Positions 46,564 through 58,455 of a DNA stretch of 64,000 nt are shown one piece after another. Within the stretch, counting starts at the first letter, position 1. The number at the start of each line of letters is the position of its first letter. The notes beneath the pieces are model-generated. The model saw only the letters and a program-made list of their open reading frames with translations. It was not told the origin of the DNA and searched no databases. Source of the stretch: Eleginops maclovinus. Lineage: Eukaryota; Chordata; Actinopteri; Perciformes; Eleginopidae. The position numbers and the translations under genes were made by a program. Location of the stretch: the NCBI RefSeq assembly GCF_036324505.1, contig NC_086356.1:16417744-16481743 (forward strand), given 5' to 3'.

Positions 46564-47277
46564 GTGACATGGCGTACACTGCAGAGGAATGACATGCATG
46601 GGTGCCATCCACAAAGGAAGCCTCTCCTAAAGCCCAGGCACAAAAAAGCCCGCCTAGAGTTTGCCAGGGCCCATGCTGACAAAGATGAAGACTACTGGGA
46701 CTCTATACTCTGGAGTGATGAGACCAAGATAAATGTCTTTGGAATTGATGGCTTCAAAACTGTATGGCGTCGCAAAGGTGAGGAATACAAAGAAACAGGC
46801 ATGGTGCCTGCAGTGAAACATGGGGGTGGCAGTGTCCTTATGTGGGGTTGCATGAGCGCTGCTGGTGTCAGGGAGCTGCGTTTCATTGATGGCATCATGA
46901 ATTCACAGATGTACTGCTCTATACTGAAAGAGAAGAAGCTACCATCACTCCGTGCCCTTGGTCGTCGTGCACTTTTCCCACATGACAAAGATCCTAAACA
47001 CACATCTAAGGCCACTGTTGGATTTCTGAAGAAGAACAGGGTGAAAGTGATTCAGTGGCAAAGTATGTCTCCTGATCTGAACACAACTGAACACCTATGG
47101 GGAATTCTGAAGAGACAAGTGGAGCATCACTCTCCATCCAGCATCCGGTCTCTGAAAGAGGTCATTCTTGAAGAATGGAAAAAGATTGATGTAGCAAAAT
47201 GTTTCCAACTTGTTCATTCCATGCCTAGAAGACTTGGTGCTGTCATTAAAAATCATGGAGGCCAAACAAAGTACTAG
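46564..47277 (+). pseudogene. Tc1-like transposase, C-terminal two thirds
   Basis: A 237-codon open frame. The block before [16 protein letters not shown], then [26 protein letters not shown] and [16 protein letters not shown], matches residues from about 102 onward of Tc1 transposases, to the end GGQTKY. The catalytic Asp, Asp and Glu are all present with 34 residues between the last two, although NTTE replaces the usual NPIE. The DNA-binding N-terminus (about 100 residues) is missing: it is replaced by the Rex3-like LINE, apparently with loss of host element sequence. The Met at 46564 is not a real start. Confidence 0.9.
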
Positions 47278-47513
47278 ATGTAGTAGTTTTTGTTGTGGGG
47301 TGTACTCATTTTTGCATCGCCCTTGTTTGAGTAAAACTGAAAAATGTGTAATCTGAGTTATATTATTAATATTACTTTCATGTTATAAGTTAAACAGATG
47401 TTACATTAAACTTAGTCTTGTCAACATTTTGGAAATAGTTTTTGTGTTCATTGAGATATTGTTTAAAATGTTACTTTTCAAAGGGGGTGTACTCATTTAC
47501 GCTGAGCACTGTA

Positions 47514-49625
47514 TATTTGAAAGATTTTTGGTTTGTAGTTCAACTGATGCATTTCAAGCTGCCCTTTGCATGTAATGCTTATTGAACTTATCAGTATTGA
47601 AATGTAGCTTTATGTCCTAAATGAAGCTTGTATCAGGGATATCACCTTAATGGCATACTGTGTAAGGAAGGCATGGGATGAGTCAAAGGGGGAGTTTATG
47701 GGTCAATAGCTGTCGCAGCTCAGGAGTCCTGCGATCCGTAAAGCTGCCTGCTTAAAAAGATTATGACTGCACTGTGGTTATACAGTGTGAGTGTGTGTGT
47801 GCGCAAACGTAAAATAATAAATTACAGGGTAATGATATTAAAAGCACAAAGTCGTTAAGATGCCAAGTTAAGACACAATAAATCCAGTCATGGCTTCTAC
47901 AGCCTGTCCCCACACTAGGTAATTAAATTAGATTTATAAGCCATATTACATCAGTGCTAGATACTTCATCCACCCTCAGCTCCTGCACCGTGCCTCCATT
48001 TTGCCCCGCTTTATTAGACGACCTGACAGCCAGAGAAAAAATATGGAGGAATGTTCCAGGTCCCGGGCTGCGAGAGCTCTGCACTGGGCAATTTGTCTTT
48101 TGGTGGTGTCAGTCGTGTCCACTGATAATATATTAAGCGCTCCACTTCTCTGCAGAGCAGGGCAGTAGCAAGGGCTGTGGCTATGGCACAGTCATACAGC
48201 TTTATCATCATCCACAGTCACTGCTGCTGGCTATAGCTATGGTCAGGCCAGAATATCAAGCCTGCACCTACATGAACCTGGAGAGAATCTGGACCGTGGC
48301 AGTCCAATCCTGAACGCCAACTCATTTGAGAGTCAAAGGCATGAATGCTTCAAACTACAATAAAGGTATTTTGTGTGGAGTAACAGACTCACAATTTCCA
48401 ATATGCACTTTCTCCTATCAAACATTCAACACACAAAAGTCATGGAATCCAACACACACAAAAGGGGGTAGCCTCATGTGTTGTGGTCCTCACAGCTGTT
48501 AAAAAAAAAATGAAAATTGTGTTTATATCACCTTCTCAAGATACAATAAATAAAGCTAGTTAGAAATATGAAATTTGGGTGAGCTTACCCTTAAATATAG
48601 GGGCAGAAAAGCAGTATTTTAACTTTAAAAACCCTCATTTGTGATGAGATGAACGTATGAATATGACACCATCAGTGGAATGATTGTGGGCCAAAAATGT
48701 TGTTTGATGTTTTGAGCTGGGAAATCTGAAGTTAAAATGGGTGATTTTTAAGTTGATTAGTTAAAACAAAGATACTAAGGGTAAAAGGCCAGGATAAAGT
48801 GAAAGCACACATGGATGGTAGATGAGACTCGGTTCAGCCTTCTGTGGTTGATTTTAATGAGCCGTGGCACTTTTATTATCATTATTAATTAACAGTTTTC
48901 AACAGGCCCGGTGCAATCAATAAGGTGGAGTGAAACAAATTTCAATGGGCCATTGGAATCAATCAGAAAGAGTTTTTATCTACATAACTGCCACTATGCC
49001 CCGCTCGTTAGGCATAACATTAGGAGATGAGAGATTTGCAGCATTTTTAATCGGAAAGACCTAACTGAGCCGCCATTTTTCTTCTTCTTCTGCTCACTCC
49101 TAATCTCTGCAATTTTTCGCTTTCTCTTTGTATCTTCTGTGTTAGTTGTTTTCAAGCTTCTTCCTAATAGGCACACATGTGATGTAGTTACCATGCAACA
49201 CAACACACATGTACGCTCACATCCTAATCCTTCTCACCTCTTAATAAGACAACCATTTAAATGGGATTAGAGCCTATCTGCTGGAATTCCACATTTCCAA
49301 GCGGGAGCTGTTGTCCTGGTTTACTAAACGGTGTTATTTCTCTTTGGAAAGAGACACAATATTTTACTCTCAACATGAGGAGAGCTTCAGACCATTTAGA
49401 CCAACGTGGTTAACCACTGAGCTGTGTCGAAATGTGGAAAGTGTGGGTATCGTAATGTGAGATCAAAACTGCTGAAGCTTTCTATTATCCAAACACAGTC
49501 AATGTCGACACTGAACATACAATCTGAAATATCTAATGGGTTGTTTTCCATACAATAAACCAAAAGCATTGGTTTGATAGCGCAGCCAACCGAGTATTAA
49601 TTATTTTAATGACCAAATTCCTGCT
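47514..49625. other. Gene-free stretch
   Basis: No coding exon or element with ends is recognised. Block 48840-49010 has several ATTA/TAAT words in complex DNA. Confidence 0.4.
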
Positions 49626-49629
49626 GAAC

Positions 49630-49885
49630 GGGTAATATTTTCATTAGCCTTGGCTCTACTTAGCCTGTGCTAATAGGCAATTGTTGGCATGTTAACAGAC
49701 TAAACTACGATAGTGAACATGGTAGACATTGTAATTACAAAAACATCAACAAGTCAACTCATTGTAATTGAGAGCATTTTAGCATGCTAATGTTAGCATT
49801 AAGCTCACAGCATTACTGTGTCAAGTACAGCTTCACAGAGCTGCTAGCATGGCTGCAGTCCTTTTGTCTTGTCTTCTTTCAACAA
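49630..49885 (+). repeat. Teleost interspersed repeat (GTTAGCATGCTAAC type), good copy
   Basis: Ordered matches: GTGAACATGGTAGACATTGT, TTTTAGCATGCTAATGTTAG, CATTAAGCTCACAGCATTAC, then AGTACAGCTTCACAGAGCTG and CTAGCATGGCTGCAGTCC. I recognise this run as a widespread teleost dispersed repeat. This is the best copy here; weaker ones are at 58365-58455, 19040-19130 and 11827-11890. Confidence 0.65.
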
Positions 49886-52800
49886 GCACACTTTGTTTAC
49901 GTGTACTGTTAGTGATTTAAGACTTTCTGTCCCTTTTACAACGTTTAAACATTTAGGAGGATCCGTTCACTTTTTAAGGTTGTAATCCTTTCTAAAAGTG
50001 AAAGTTAGCTAGCATGCAAACGTTAGCACTGATGCCGACTTAACAGCAGAAATATAAACATATTTACAATATGGGGTTAGGAGTTTTTTGGTCTACATAA
50101 ACAAAATATAATTCTGGTGTTTCTGTTCTTATTGTTTCTACACAATGTTTTGTAAATCAGTAAATCCAACATAACAGTGACAGGTGGGCCACATGGGGGG
50201 GCTATAGTTAAGTTCCTGTCCGTTGGTGAACTTGACAGTGCATTCATGCATGCATAATGTCACCCCCAATTGGTAGACATTTTAAATTGAATAGATTTTC
50301 AGTGACCATCCAACAGATATAATAGAAATGATGAATAACAAAAATAAGGGTCTGCCAAAAAGAATATCTTCTTTTTGGTAACTTAACAAGGCAAAACGAA
50401 CACGTAGGATGTTTATACTTATTTCTTAGGCAAACCACTTCTATAATTAACTTTAAACTTATCTAAATAAAGGCAGAATCTCGCTTCCTTTATTCTCTTT
50501 CTCACTCCGTCTTATTTTTCTTCCTCCTTCTCTCTCCTCACATGGCAGTCAGCAGTGGAGGGCTACTTAGCACACAACAGTTAATACCTGTCTAATTTAT
50601 TAGCCTCCTGCCCCAGCCCTGAAGGGCCATTAGCAACACACACTGACACAGCACACCGGCCTGTGTCGTAATTTATTGTCTTATTACTCTGCTGCAGCGG
50701 CATCAATTAATTATCCATTAAAGCGCTGCTGTCCCAGGATTTATGGAGGAGACTGTGGGGGCTGTGGGAGATACAGTATGGAGAGGAATGAGGGGGAGTG
50801 GGTAGATGTGAGGAAGAGGAGGAGATATATGGGAGGGGATGAAAGATAGATTGTGTTTTTTTTTGGGGTGTGCTTTGGTTTGAAAGTCAGGATAAAATAA
50901 AGTTAGCTGAAAGGCTTTAAACAAAAGAACCAGGAGTCTGCAAATCAATGCTGTTCATCTTGTTAACAAATACTGTTTAATTGTGGGATTATTAATTGTT
51001 TTCAAGGCTGAAATATAATCTTTGGGAACACTTTAATTTCCAAGAAATAGTGCATCATTTACTATAGTGTACCCAGGCTTGACTCCAATATCATAACTCT
51101 TATTTGGCAGAGGATATAATTTGAAAAGAGCTATTGAGCTTTATCTTTAGTGGGCATTACCATTAATACATTTACTGCTTAAGCAGAGTTATCAATAAGC
51201 ACAGCCATAATACTCAGTTTAATGGAGTTGGAATTAACTACACTTACCATCACAGTTTCATTTACAGTAATGGAAAAATATATTATTAGACCCTCAACAT
51301 AAAAGCTTATACATTTTTTAACATAAAGCTGAAAAATACTTTTAAATGTACTAAAGGTAAAGAAGTACTAGAGAGAAATATCACCAGTCCCAACTTTACT
51401 GTGCGATTTAGCGTCTTTTAGCCTGTTGTTTTGGGAACCCGCCCTTTTTCTTCTTTTTATTTGAAAAAAAAAACTGTAACTAAGTTGTAGACACCAGTTT
51501 TGTTGGAGCTTGACTCGTTAGAGAATACAAATGGGAATACATTTTTTAACCCAATTTTTTTATTCTGTAGCTTCTGATTTTCACATAAGAGTACATAAAG
51601 TAAAAAAAAGTATATTTTAAACTATATATGTGTTACATTATTCTGTCTTTGTGTACTTTATATATAGTATTGTATTTTATTACCATCACATTACCTTGTT
51701 TTGCAACTTGTCTTGTCTTTTTGTTTTTATTCTATTATTATGTAAGTTTTATATACCTCTTATGTTGTTTTCTTTATCCTTTTCTATTTACACACTATCT
51801 TATCTGATTTTCATTACTAATGTATTATGAACGCAGCATCTTAATGCTAGGGAAGCATCATATTTCACAAGCTCATAATATGTTGTGTGTGTAAAGTATT
51901 GCACTAAATTGCTTGAAAACAAGCTTATTTGTCTATTTCATAAAAGGGAAACACTCAAGGCATTGTACATAAGGACATTACATGAGTAAATCCACCTCTT
52001 TGAATAACCACTGTTACACAAACAAACCCAATTGCTGTGTTTTCTGCAAATAAGTCCTGCTGTAAGATACATATTCATGTAAATACAGTACAGCTTAAAG
52101 ATTGCCTCCTTTCTGCACAAAAATAGAGCCCTGTTTGTCCTCAAAACCTGCATATATGAGACACACCCATGGCAAAATCTCCTGCCCTCCCCCCTCCACC
52201 ATTTTCCACCCAAACACAATTTGTACAGAAAACAAAGTGTTTTCCAGCGCTGACAGGGAGAATGGATTACTTCCATTACGCTCTACAAGAAACACATTCT
52301 GTTGAGATGAAGGGGTTGTAAATTATTGCAGAAGGTGCTGCTGCTAACAAGTCTGCTGATCCGGGGCTAATGGGGTTCACATTCACTTAATGCATGTGAC
52401 AAATCAAAAGCACCCAAATGAGCATCATCATCAACCGGGATCTACTGTAATCCTCACTACCTGACGTGACAACATTATTGGATTAAAGTGAAAGAATGCC
52501 ACTTGTTAATTATCATGGAGTTGTTGTTGATTCACAGCGGCAGCCTCACCTTCCTTTGTCCCTCTGAGGGAGAGGAGGTGATTGATTGACGGGACAAATC
52601 ACTGAGGGCCTTTGGGTGATAGGTGAACTTGGCAGCGTGACGTTGACGGTGTCACATCGCTGTGTCGGGAAGTGTCGGCTGACTCGCCATGGCAACTGCT
52701 GAGTGACAGGCGGAGCAGGTGAGACTAAGCTGAGGAAACCACGCCAGATCCTGCACAACATGTTAACACACATTTTCTAAATTGTTGAGTGAGTGGTTGC

Positions 52801-54026
52801 CAGACAAATACAGGACATTAGGGCTCTATCAGCCTGTATTTCACTGGGGATTCTGCAAGTCTTAGTTTTGTGTACAAGTGTCCCATTAGTCAAATTCTGG
52901 TCTAGTCTAGGCATTTTTTCTCATTTCATCTTAGTTGTATACTAACAGGACTCTTAGCATGTCTGTAATCTTAGTGGTGATTTTATCTTTTTTATTTAGG
53001 CTTCCTTGATTTATTGATAGCCCTTTTTAAAATGTACGGATCTCACAACACCACAGATTTAGTGGTACAAGTACCAGTGAAATTTTATGGTTCTGAAATC
53101 CAAATCATACCATGGTAAAAACAAAACATTAGAGTCAATGCACTTGCTTTATTATCGTTTGCATCAGAGAAGCAGCTAATGCTAGCTATGGAGTGGAACA
53201 GGAACAAATCCTAAAACCTGGAAAATAGTGAGCATTTTACACCTTTCTGCTCCCTCGCCTCGTTGTTTTGAAATATGTTTCTCCATTTCAGAGATTAAAT
53301 GAGCCTTTTCTGCCATTCTGATGAGCTAAATAGTTTACATTCGATTTTTCTTTAGTTTTTTCCACTATACAGTAAACGCAAGGAAGTACACTCTATGATG
53401 ATAAGAGATGTGTTTATAGCCTTTTTGTCTTCCTTTGTTCAACTTTAAACGAAAACAACCATGACACCAACAAACCCATCATCACTGTTCCCACGACAAC
53501 GGCTTCATCACGGTCAGAGTTCACCTTAATACCAATGTGATTCCTGTGCCGTTCCAATCTGTTTGTATCAGCTCAGAGAAACCCTATCACAATGGATTCA
53601 TATGTCCTTGGGCAGAGAAAAATATATATCCAAACATGATTTTCCTTAACACCTCACTGTTGTGCCGGCGTTCCCATGGGTAACGCAGACAGGAAGTCGG
53701 AATGACTGCTTCCTGCCCGAGCTGACTTTGAAGGCAGGCTACAAGGCACGATGTCATGGCGGAGCAATGTTCCTGCTCTTTCACCGAGCTCTTTGTAATG
53801 TGTGATTTACAGCTTCCCCCCTCCCGCTGTTTCATCTGTGATTTAGTGTTTCCCGGTCAGATGGCCATGTCTGTTCTGCGCCCGCAGGACCGTACTGTGG
53901 AGGCAAAAGTGACTGAGGAGAGCTTTTTAGTCCAAGATCAGGACTTCAAAGAGGATAAAACATTAAACTACAGGCAGAAAACTAACCCCTGTTCTTATCG
54001 GAGGCTATTCAGTATCCAGGTCCTTT
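49886..54026. other. Gene-free stretch with candidate conserved blocks
   Basis: No coding exon is recognised. Blocks 50540-50740 and 52320-52560 are complex and rich in TAATTA-type cores. Around 51430-51800 the DNA is very AT-rich with many stop codons. Confidence 0.4.
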
Positions 54027-54085
54027 TTAAAGAGGCCCTATTATGCTTTTGGGGTTTTTTCCTTTCTGGTAGTTGTTATTTATGA
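54027..54085 (+). mobile_element. TTAA-type MITE, solo left end (copy E)
   Basis: TTAA at 54027-54030 is followed by AGAGGCCCTATTATGCTTTT and GGGGTTTTTTCCTTTC, the same terminus that closes copy D at 61505 in inverse. Similarity is lost after about 54085, so only one end survives. Confidence 0.65.
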
Positions 54086-57000
54086 TCTATTTTTTAAGTA
54101 TTTAGTCTATTTTGTTCCCCCAAAGAACATCCACCCAATAGTTGATAGTAACTAAATGTAGGACTTGTTGCTCAATGTTGGAAAACTTTAACCAGGGGTT
54201 TATCTAAACCAGGTAACAGTGCACTGTGCCCTCAAACCAAAATGTAGATTTTTCCCATAAAACTTTAAAGTGATGCCAGAAAACAATACTTCTGTTCGTC
54301 AAAAACTGTATAATGACTCCAAAATTATGAAAATGGTGTCAAATAGAGTGTCAGACGGCAGAGACAGCTGGATAAATAGGAGATGGATGTCCGGTGGGTC
54401 TGCCGGTGGACGAGTGGCAGGCAGCAGGCTTACACTAAAACTGTGATTTCTGAATTAAATCCTTTCTTTTACTCTCCTTTTTTCTGTAGCGGAAGTAAAG
54501 AAACCCTAACTCTGGATTTATTTGTTGTTGGAGGTGCACGAAGAAACTATTATTTGCCACTTCGCTCTAATGCATTATTTTCGCCGGAAAGTAGGCGGGG
54601 CCGTAACTTAGGCCTGAAGTGACGTTAGCGCCCTCGTGCTATATTTTTGTAGTATTAAACCCCTGCTTTAACTTTGTATCTTGTTAATAATTCAACCCAT
54701 CTACAATTCTGAGACAAATATCAACTAGTTGCTTTGTAAATTAATATTAAAAAAGACCAAAAAAAAAGAGTGAATGTTTTGATTTATTCAGGCCTTAAAA
54801 CATGTTATCTTCTCAGCAATCAATGACTTATCTGGCTGTGTGGAGAATAAGTTGCGAAAATATGTATAGAAGAGTTTTATTAAGTAAAGAAAATCTGAAA
54901 TGTAGTGTTTCTTTTAATACTCTGCTTCTGCTCTGGGGGAATGGGGACTCATGACCCTGAGTTTCCCCCTCGGTCAGTCAGCTGCTGCAACAAAGATGGT
55001 AATAAAGATTATTTGTGGCGTTGATAAAAAAGACATCATTTAACCATTTTATTTAGAGGTCGGAGTAAGTATGTTTTGTGAAAAAAATAACTTGCAGGTA
55101 CTTTTTATTTTTATGATTATTCCTCCGTTGGGCTTCAGTTTAGTGTTTACAGATGTTTCTGTCCATTATTTGTTTTATGAAATTAAAATGGAAACTACAT
55201 GCGAGTTGAAAGCTGAAGGGCTGAACTCTAAATCACCTCCACGTCACATCTAAGCTTCAGGATTTATAGGTTTAGATAATTTACGATGAGGTTCAGGTTA
55301 GGAAGAGGTTGAAGGTGAGCAGAGGGACAAGGTCAGGGGTTAAGACACAAAAACTGCTGAGTATTAACAGGATCGCGTGTGTGTTCAAGAGGGTGGGGTG
55401 TATTATTATATCTTGTGCTATCTTGCCCATATGGAACATAAAATGTGTTCCTTTCATGTTTTAGCGAAAAGTAAACTCTCAAATGTCTTTGTACATGAGG
55501 AATTCTAATGTGAGCTAACGATTCAAACATGAAGAGGCAACCATAGGCAAGATATTTAGGAACTTCTTGGATCAAGTTTCTTTTGAACTGGTCATCCCTG
55601 TTTATTGGAGATGCACACGCCCTGTATTTAGTCTCCCAAAGTGTGTCCTCAGGCTTCTGTCTCTCAGACACTGTCAGAGGAGCTTTTCTTCTCACCTTAA
55701 ATCCTCTTCCTCTTCCTCATGACCTCCTCCTTGTATACATGCCCTTGTTGTCATTCTTTCAACTCCTTGTCCTTCCCTCCTGTCACTCCTCCTCCTCCTT
55801 CCTCCGCTGAGTGAAATACTGAAGCGAGCAGATGGTGACGGCCGCCATACGTTTATGAGTAATACGCCGCTGAGTAAGTTTGTTTTACTGTGCAAACATT
55901 CAACAACTCCTCTAAGTAATGATGGTGTCAGAGGAGAAGAGATCCCACCAAAGAATAGCTGAGAGGATATTTTGAATTTCCCCACAGCCATGTAAGATGA
56001 TCACTAGTACGCTTTTATCAACACTGTGTTCTTTTAAATTGATTAAAAAAGATGCTATTTGAAACAAGTAATTAGATCTGGGTTGACTTGTCATTAAATG
56101 AAAATTAAATTCAATATCCATTACTTTTAGAACACTTTTGAAACCACCCGTAACTTGAGTGCACTATTTAAAAAATCTCTCAAGTACAATTTCACAACCA
56201 TTTATCCATTACCTAACTATTTAAACTCGTTGTGTATTATTGGCTAACTTTTACAACCATGTATTGGTTACTTCAAGTTAAGTACTTCAATCATTTGTTA
56301 CCCAGTCCATGGAGGGTATGTTCTTGGTTTGGTTTGTTTGTCAGCAGTAAAACTGAAAACACTTTTTTCATCACAATTTATGCTAGGGTGTAGCATGGAC
56401 CAATAAAAATGTAATAAATGTCTAGCTTTATTTTTCACTTGAGGATGCATTTTCAAGCTGATAGTCTTTTTAATAAAAAAAGTAAAATAAGGTTAAGAAG
56501 TGGGAAAATTAACCCATAAAGGAACACTTATCCTTGAGTTTATCACAAACGTTTCTCATGACAACATCTGGAGATGTTTTCCCCTGATTTTTCACTTTAG
56601 TCAACATTGCAAAATAGGTATTTGGCTTTGTTCGAGTGCTCTTCTATCTTATCAAGTTTCTCTGGCTGCTTCTATTGCAACAATATATCGTTTACAGTAT
56701 CAGCTGGCTATAGTAGTGGACAGATGTTTTCAACCCATAATTCTTCTTATAGTTTTTACCCCTTTCCAACCATTTATTTAATGCTTGATGCTAACTGGTT
56801 CAACTGATAAATGAATAGTTTTGGCTAAATCTAATCTTTATCTATGATCTTTACATGATTATTTCTAGTGATATTTTATCAAAGAGTCTAAGATTACTTC
56901 TTTAACTGCTTTTGGCTGACGATTTCAATCTGTAAATGACCTTTTGCTAACTCAGTAACTTTCATGCTTAGTAGTTACCGCAATCCAGCTGCAACACGTG

Positions 57001-58360
57001 GTTTTCGGGTGTTTCTTTTGTGGATATACTTCAATTTTTTTAATGAACTGAGCTGCCTTATAATCTTTTTTGGCAACTGCAGCACCCCTGGTTGCAGTCT
57101 GTAAGTGTAAGTGCGTGCATGATAGTGTGCTATTGTGTGAGAAAGTCCAGGGCCGGCCTCGTCCTGATCCCTCCCTCTCATCACCGCAGTGCCTGTTTTT
57201 AATCTGGGCCAGTGATTTATGAAGCAGCCCGGGCTGTGTATATCTCCTCACTTCCTTTCATTTCTCAAATGGTTTGTGCACTGCGGGATGATAGATTTAT
57301 CTACAGACAACCCCTGCATGACTAATTAACTCTGAAATATCAGGGCCAGATGTGGAACTGAAAGACGGACCCCAGAGTGCTTTCTCTCCCTCTCCATCTT
57401 GCTCTTTCGTTTTTCTAACTGTTGCTCGTGATTTTTCTTCTCCGTCTCTTTGTCCCCTCTTGACATTCAGCTGTAATTCTTCTGATAATATGACAGGGTG
57501 TTTGAGGCGAATGTAAATGTTGTACCGCCTGAAATGACAGTTTTGATTTGTTTGCTAAATAAATGTCTTCGCCTTTTGACAACTAGGGTTTGGAACAACT
57601 GTGCTACAAGCAGCTTTACAGGATAATGTACAAGGCCACAATACAAATAATCACACAGTTTCATTTCGAAACAATATTGGAGCAATTATTTGGGGCAAAT
57701 AAAAAAACCTTAGTGCAAACATCTGTCAACTTTGACTTCCCATACTTGCAGTAGCCTGATACTCAGACTGAACTAAGTCTTTTCTGTTTCACTTCGTTGG
57801 AAGGAATATGTGGGGGATTCAGTATTTCTGTAAGTAAACTTAAAACTTGTTCAGCTGCATTTGATCGGTGCTTATTGGCTGATGTTAGTGAGTATTTTAT
57901 GTGTTAAACATCAGCAGGTTCTCATTCTCAATGTGACGAATTACATGTAGGCTACTACATTTAAGTACTACAGTTTTAAGGTTTGTACTTAACTTTGGTA
58001 TTTCCAATTTCAGTAAGTTTACTTTTGTTGCACATATGTATGTTGTACTTAAGAGTTTGAATGTAGGACTATGACTGTTGGCCGCTTCCTGAATACCACC
58101 TAAGTTATTTAATATTATTTTAACAATGCTTTTTAATTATTGACATAGTTAACAGATGCATGTCTCACAAATTACAAATATAGCCTACTTTACATAAAGT
58201 ATAATTAAAAAACAACAAATACAAAAATCTAAATAATGGAAGTCAAATAATTAAGGAGTAATACCTTTTGCGTAGTACTAGAGCTAGTTTGTTTATTTAC
58301 AAATATAAAAATAGGTGTTTTTGTGCTAAAATCCCCTTTTCATCTTTGGTCATTTTGAGC
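54086..58360. other. Gene-free stretch
   Basis: No coding exon is recognised. A GC-richer patch at 54480-54640 and C/T-rich DNA at 55690-55805 and 57365-57480 have no supportable gene. Repeat-like 'tacttaag' strings occur around 57950-58060. Confidence 0.4.
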
Positions 58361-58364
58361 GTGT

Positions 58365-58455
58365 TAGCTTGTTAGCATTTAGCGGAAAGCACCATTCTTC
58401 CTGAGTGTAACATCACAGAGCTGCTGGCGTGAATGTAGGCTTTAGTGTCGTTTAG
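58365..58455 (+). repeat. Teleost interspersed repeat fragment (GTTAGCATTTAGC type)
   Basis: CTTGTTAGCATTTAGCGGAA, AAGCACCATTC and CATCACAGAGCTGCTGGCGT follow the same order as the copy at 49770-49870. Confidence 0.55.

Larger units (their letters stand above)
44249..47511 (+). mobile_element. Tc1-like transposon (CAGTGCTCAGCG ends) interrupted by a LINE
   Basis: It starts CAGTGCTCAGCGTAAATGAG and ends inversely CTCATTTACGCTGAGCACTG, with TA on both sides (44247-44248 and 47512-47513). The terminal repeats stay alike for over 200 bases (for instance GGGCGATGCAAAAATGAGTA at about 44439 and its inverse near 47303). The transposase gene is in plus orientation. Its 3' two thirds survive at 46564-47277, while the 5' third is replaced by a minus-strand LINE at about 44639-46545. 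The family differs from both other Tc1 copies in this window. Confidence 0.93.

Noticed and set aside
54383..54622. A 79-codon frame with a near-consensus intron-like C/T tract and acceptor
   Set aside because: TTTTTTCTGTAGCGG resembles an acceptor, but the following frame has no recognisable protein similarity and neighbours a MITE end.
55692..55991. A 99-codon minus-strand frame
   Set aside because: Dominated by Glu/Arg/Ser codons from a C/T-rich tract; no domain is recognisable.
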